Part shown: in pieces, positions 61,231-64,000 of the stretch
Numbering within the stretch: position 1 is the first letter of the stretch
Layout of the letters: the number at the start of each line of letters is the position of its first letter
Assembly: GCF_003231275.1 (NCBI RefSeq)
Contig: NZ_QKVL01000012.1
Span: 1 to 64,000, forward strand
From: Pseudomonas huaxiensis
Lineage (GTDB): Bacteria > Pseudomonadota > Gammaproteobacteria > Pseudomonadales > Pseudomonadaceae
Length of the DNA stretch: 64,000 nt
Direction of reading: 5' to 3'
The notes under the pieces: generated by a model
Database searches by the model: none
The model's input: only the letters and a program-made list of their open reading frames with translations
What the model was told of the DNA's origin: nothing
Translations under genes and position numbers: made by a program

Positions 61231-61691
61231 CATAGGCATCTACATCTGATGACTGTATGAAGCCTATGAGGCGCCAGTCAGGAGACCGGGTAGCGGCGAT
61301 CATTCGCTAGCCGACAGTTTTTCAGCGCTCTCAAGATCGAGCGCCGCCCGCGCGGCGCATCGCGAGCAAGCTCGCTCCTACATTTTTTGCAACGTACCCA
61401 TATCTGCAAGGCCATGGTTGACCGCCTTGTTTGCACGACGCGGTATCGAGTTGACCTCAACAGCTTCCCCGCGACCCATCGCCAAACGCCAAGGGCTGGC
61501 AACCCAACTCTCACAGGCCATGGCACGTTGCAACCAGTGTAGGAGCGAGCTTGCTCGCGATGCGCCGCGCGGGCGGCGCTCGGTCTTGAGAGCGCTAGAA
61601 AACTTCCGGCATGTGCCTCGCGGCCATTACTCGGTTTTTTGACAAACGCATTCCAGCCACCACATGGCAGAAGATGTGTAGATACCCATGC
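61231..61691. repeat. Second composite repeat of the 58225 type
   Basis: The right end GTGTAGATACCCATGC (61676-61691) is exact; the left end CATAGGCATCTACAT is degenerate. The interior repeats that of 58225-58612: REP palindromes near 61355-61383 and 61540-61564, GGGCGGCGCTCGGTCTTGAG, AGCGCTAGAAAACTTCCGGC and TTCCAGCCACCACATG, with an extra segment between the REPs. It occupies most of the 635-base gap between the regulator and kinase genes; no gene is present there. Confidence 0.78.
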
Positions 61692-61859
61692 TGATCAGCC
61701 CCAAGCCATGCATCGCTTCTACTTGCCGCTTAAAGCTTCCAACTTAAAGCGGCCCCCTTGTCCAAGCGCCCAAACACCCCTCAAAAAACTTGTGCATTCG
61801 ACCGAGGCCGGCCACTGCGGCAACTGGCAGCATGCAGGCATCTGCAACAGGAGTTCCTC

Positions 61860-62999
61860 ATGAAAATCGTCATCGCCCCCGACTCGTTCAAGGACAGCCT
61901 CAGCGCCGAAGGGGTCGCCGCCGCCATTGCCGAGGGCATTGCCGCAGTGCGGCCGGATTCACAACTGATTTGCTGCCCGATGGCCGACGGCGGCGAGGGC
62001 ACCATGGACGCCATCGTCGCCGCCTGCCACGGTGAGCAACGCGCACTGAATGTCCGCGGCCCACTGGGCTTTGAGGTTGCCGCGCACTGGGGCTGGCTGG
62101 CCGACAGCCGCACCGCGATCATCGAGATGGCCCAGGCCAGCGGCTTGCAATTGCTGACCCTGGATCAACGCGACGCCTGTCGCACCAGCACCTTCGGCAC
62201 CGGCCAGTTGATCGGCGCGGCGCTGGATGCCGGCGCCGAGCGGATCATCCTGGCCATCGGCGGCAGCGCCACCAACGACGCTGGCAGCGGCATGCTCCGG
62301 GCCCTCGGTCTGCGCACCTTCGATGCCCAAGGCAGCGAGCTGGAGGAGGGCGGTCTGGCCTTGTCGCAGGTCGCTCGCCTGGACGCCAGTGGTCTCGATC
62401 CGCGTCTGGCCGGAGTGCGCCTGGAAGTGGCGGCGGACGTCGATAACCCGCTGTGTGGCAGCAACGGCGCCTCGGCGATCTTCGGTCCGCAAAAGGGCGC
62501 GAGCCCTGAACAGGTCGAACTGCTAGATCATGCCCTCGGCCATTTCGCCGATCACTGCGCGCAACTGCTGGGCCGCGATGTGCGGGACTTCCCCGGTTGC
62601 GGCGCTGCTGGCGGCATGGGTTTCGCCGCCAAGGCCTTTCTCGACGCGCAGTTCCGGCCGGGCATCGAAGTGGTCGCCGAACTGGCGGGCCTGGAGCAGG
62701 CGGTGCAGGGCGCCGATCTGGTCATCACCGGCGAAGGTCGTTTCGACGCGCAGACCCTGCGCGGCAAGACGCCGTTCGGCGTAGCCCGCATCGCCCGCCG
62801 CCACGGTGTTTCGGTGGTGGTGATCGCCGGCACCCTCGGTGAGGGCTATCAGGAACTGTATGACCACGGCATCGACGCCGCCTTTGCCGTCACCAACGGC
62901 CCGATGACCCTGCAACAGGCCTGCGCCAATGCCGCGCCGCTGCTGGCGGCCCGGGCGGGTGACATCATCCGCTTGTGGAGCAGCGCCCGGCGCGGTTGA
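61860..62999 (+). CDS. Glycerate kinase (GlxK/GarK family)
   Basis: This 379-residue enzyme begins MKIVIAPDSFKDSLSA, the family signature, and contains CPMADGGEGTMDAIV, AIGGSATNDAGSGMLRALG, NPLCGSNGASAIFGPQKGA and ITGEGRFDAQTLRGKTPFGVARIA. It phosphorylates D-glycerate (to 2-phosphoglycerate in this family) as the last step of glycerate, glyoxylate or sugar-diacid use. The ATG at 61860 follows CAGGAG. Transporter and CdaR genes upstream support the pathway. It converges on the recombinase gene with a one-base gap between stop codons. Confidence 0.9.
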   Translation: MKIVIAPDSFKDSLSAEGVAAAIAEGIAAVRPDSQLICCPMADGGEGTMDAIVAACHGEQRALNVRGPLGFEVAAHWGWLADSRTAIIEMAQASGLQLLTLDQRDACRTSTFGTGQLIGAALDAGAERIILAIGGSATNDAGSGMLRALGLRTFDAQGSELEEGGLALSQVARLDASGLDPRLAGVRLEVAADVDNPLCGSNGASAIFGPQKGASPEQVELLDHALGHFADHCAQLLGRDVRDFPGCGAAGGMGFAAKAFLDAQFRPGIEVVAELAGLEQAVQGADLVITGEGRFDAQTLRGKTPFGVARIARRHGVSVVVIAGTLGEGYQELYDHGIDAAFAVTNGPMTLQQACANAAPLLAARAGDIIRLWSSARRG

Positions 63000-63000
63000 T

Positions 63001-63957
63001 TCAGCCCGGCAACTGGCTCAGCGCCGGCACCAGCGGCGCTGACAGCTCAAGCTCACCGAACGAGGCGCTGGCGTCGACATAACGCAGCGCCGATTTCATG
63101 TCCCGCCAGCCCACGTGGCTCATCAGCGCCTTGGTATCCCAACCGTTGCTGCTGGCCCAGGTGGCGAAGCCGCGCCGCAACGAGTGGGCGCTGTAGGTTT
63201 CGGCGGGCAGCCCGGCGCCTTCAAAGATTCGCCGCAACAGCGCGATCAGGCTGCCGCTGTTCAGCGCTTCCTCACCGAGGTTGCCCCAACGGTCGAGCTT
63301 GCGGAACACCGGCCCGCGGGCGATCCCCGCCACGCGAATCCATTCCAGGTAAGCCTGCACCGGGCACAGGCTTTTCAGCGCCGGCATGCGGTGGGTCACC
63401 CCGCGTCCCTGGCGGTCGCCCTTGCTCTGCGCCAGGTACAACAGCATGCCGCCACCGGCCTGGGCCTGAATGTGCTCGACGCGCAAACGCGCCAACTCAT
63501 CGCCACGAAAGCCACGCCAGAAGCCGATCAGCAACAGCGCCGCATCCCGCCGGGCACGCAGCAGCGCCGGCAATGCCTGCTCGCGCTGGGCCTGTTCGGC
63601 GCACTGCTGCAGGTGGCTGATGGTGCGTTGCAGATGGTCCAGGGTCAGCGGCGCGGCCTGACGCTCCTGCGCCGGGTGCAGGGCACGGATTCCCTTGAGC
63701 ATCTGCCGCACCAGCGGCGCCTTGGTCGGGTCGGGAAACCCCTGGCTGACATGCCACTGTCCCAGCGCAGCAAGGCGCTGACGCAGAGTGTTGATCGAGT
63801 GCTCGCCGGCGAAATCCGCCAGGTAGCGGGCAATGCTGTCGGCGGTGGCGGGGAGGAAGCCGCCCCAGGTCACCTCGAAGTGCTCGATGGCCGAGCGGTA
63901 GCTGCGACGGGTGTTGTCGCGCACCGCAGCTTGCAGGTATTGGTCGATCGTGTTCAT
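63001..63957 (-). CDS. Tyrosine recombinase / site-specific integrase
   Basis: This 318-residue phage-integrase-family protein has an N-terminal SAM-like core-binding domain (about 1-95) and a catalytic domain with Arg151 (FRGDELARL), His258 and Arg261 (HSLRRG), His281 (MSHVGW) and nucleophile Tyr293 (LRYVDAS), the complete set. It would cut and rejoin DNA at paired sites. No attachment-site repeats or phage genes were seen nearby, so it is either a stand-alone recombinase or the edge of an element continuing past 64000. Confidence 0.88.
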   Translation of the reverse strand: MNTIDQYLQAAVRDNTRRSYRSAIEHFEVTWGGFLPATADSIARYLADFAGEHSINTLRQRLAALGQWHVSQGFPDPTKAPLVRQMLKGIRALHPAQERQAAPLTLDHLQRTISHLQQCAEQAQREQALPALLRARRDAALLLIGFWRGFRGDELARLRVEHIQAQAGGGMLLYLAQSKGDRQGRGVTHRMPALKSLCPVQAYLEWIRVAGIARGPVFRKLDRWGNLGEEALNSGSLIALLRRIFEGAGLPAETYSAHSLRRGFATWASSNGWDTKALMSHVGWRDMKSALRYVDASASFGELELSAPLVPALSQLPG

Positions 63958-64000
63958 GCGGCAGTCTCGCGGAATTCACGAAGGATAGTCAGGAATGCCT

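Noticed and set aside
63001..64000. Prophage or integrative element ending at the recombinase
   Set aside because: No phage or conjugation genes and no attachment-site repeats seen within the window; cannot be judged without sequence beyond 64000.

Overview
The window looks like a chromosomal segment of a fluorescens/putida-type Pseudomonas. Supporting signs are high-GC catabolic genes with Pseudomonas-style REP palindromes (core GAGCGAGCTTGCTCGC or GGGAGC...CCGGC), a nosP-nahK pair, and large RHS-repeat genes with Pseudomonas-type core endings (SPFGxGG ... DPSGH).

Two kinds of DNA are interleaved. The first is a dispersed catabolic regulon that resembles bacterial steroid-ring degradation. 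At 270-7214 lie an HsaA-like flavin monooxygenase, a KshB-like reductase, a FadD3-like acyl-CoA ligase, a DUF1302 outer-membrane protein and an OYE/enoate-reductase-type enzyme. An HsaD-like C-C hydrolase (13791-14624, minus strand) is divergent from two SDRs and an NTF2-like protein (14880-17026). A two-subunit acyl-CoA dehydrogenase pair is at 17389-19739 (minus). An HsaC-like extradiol dioxygenase, IpdA/IpdB, a crotonase, an IpdC-like flavoprotein and an EchA20-like crotonase fill 39162-44539. Two more acyl-CoA dehydrogenases, a thiolase and an SDR fill 44799-49080. Together these cover A-ring hydroxylation, meta cleavage, C-C hydrolysis and CoA-dependent C/D-ring (HIP-type) breakdown. Early genes (kstD, kshA) and hsaEFG are not in the window. 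By eye I find a 19-bp imperfect inverted repeat (consensus about yTAGTCynAACGGACGATG, dyad GTC-N6-GAC) in front of six catabolic transcription units, which argues that one regulator, encoded elsewhere, controls all of them.

The second kind is visibly AT-richer RHS/polymorphic-toxin DNA inserted between the catabolic operons: a single-chain RHS gene (7423-12492), a second one (20133-26054), and a split, translationally coupled pair (30377-38949). A CTGACA-N4-TGTCAG palindrome lies upstream of all three loci. Between the second and third loci sit a fatty-acyl-AMP ligase with its own carrier domain (26231-28276) and a protein with a TubC-type docking domain followed by a domain I cannot recognise (28281-30134). 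This acyl-activation/docking module inside an RHS island is the best candidate for an undescribed system.

The right end (49318-63957) looks like ordinary Pseudomonas content: isobutyryl-CoA dehydrogenase-like and 3-hydroxyisobutyryl-CoA hydrolase genes, a porin, nosP-nahK nitric-oxide signalling, an aldo/keto reductase, an MFS transporter, a CdaR regulator and glycerate kinase (glycerate/sugar-diacid use), and a tyrosine recombinase. Intergenic DNA carries many REP pairs and a composite repeat family that ends in GTGTAGATACCCATGC.
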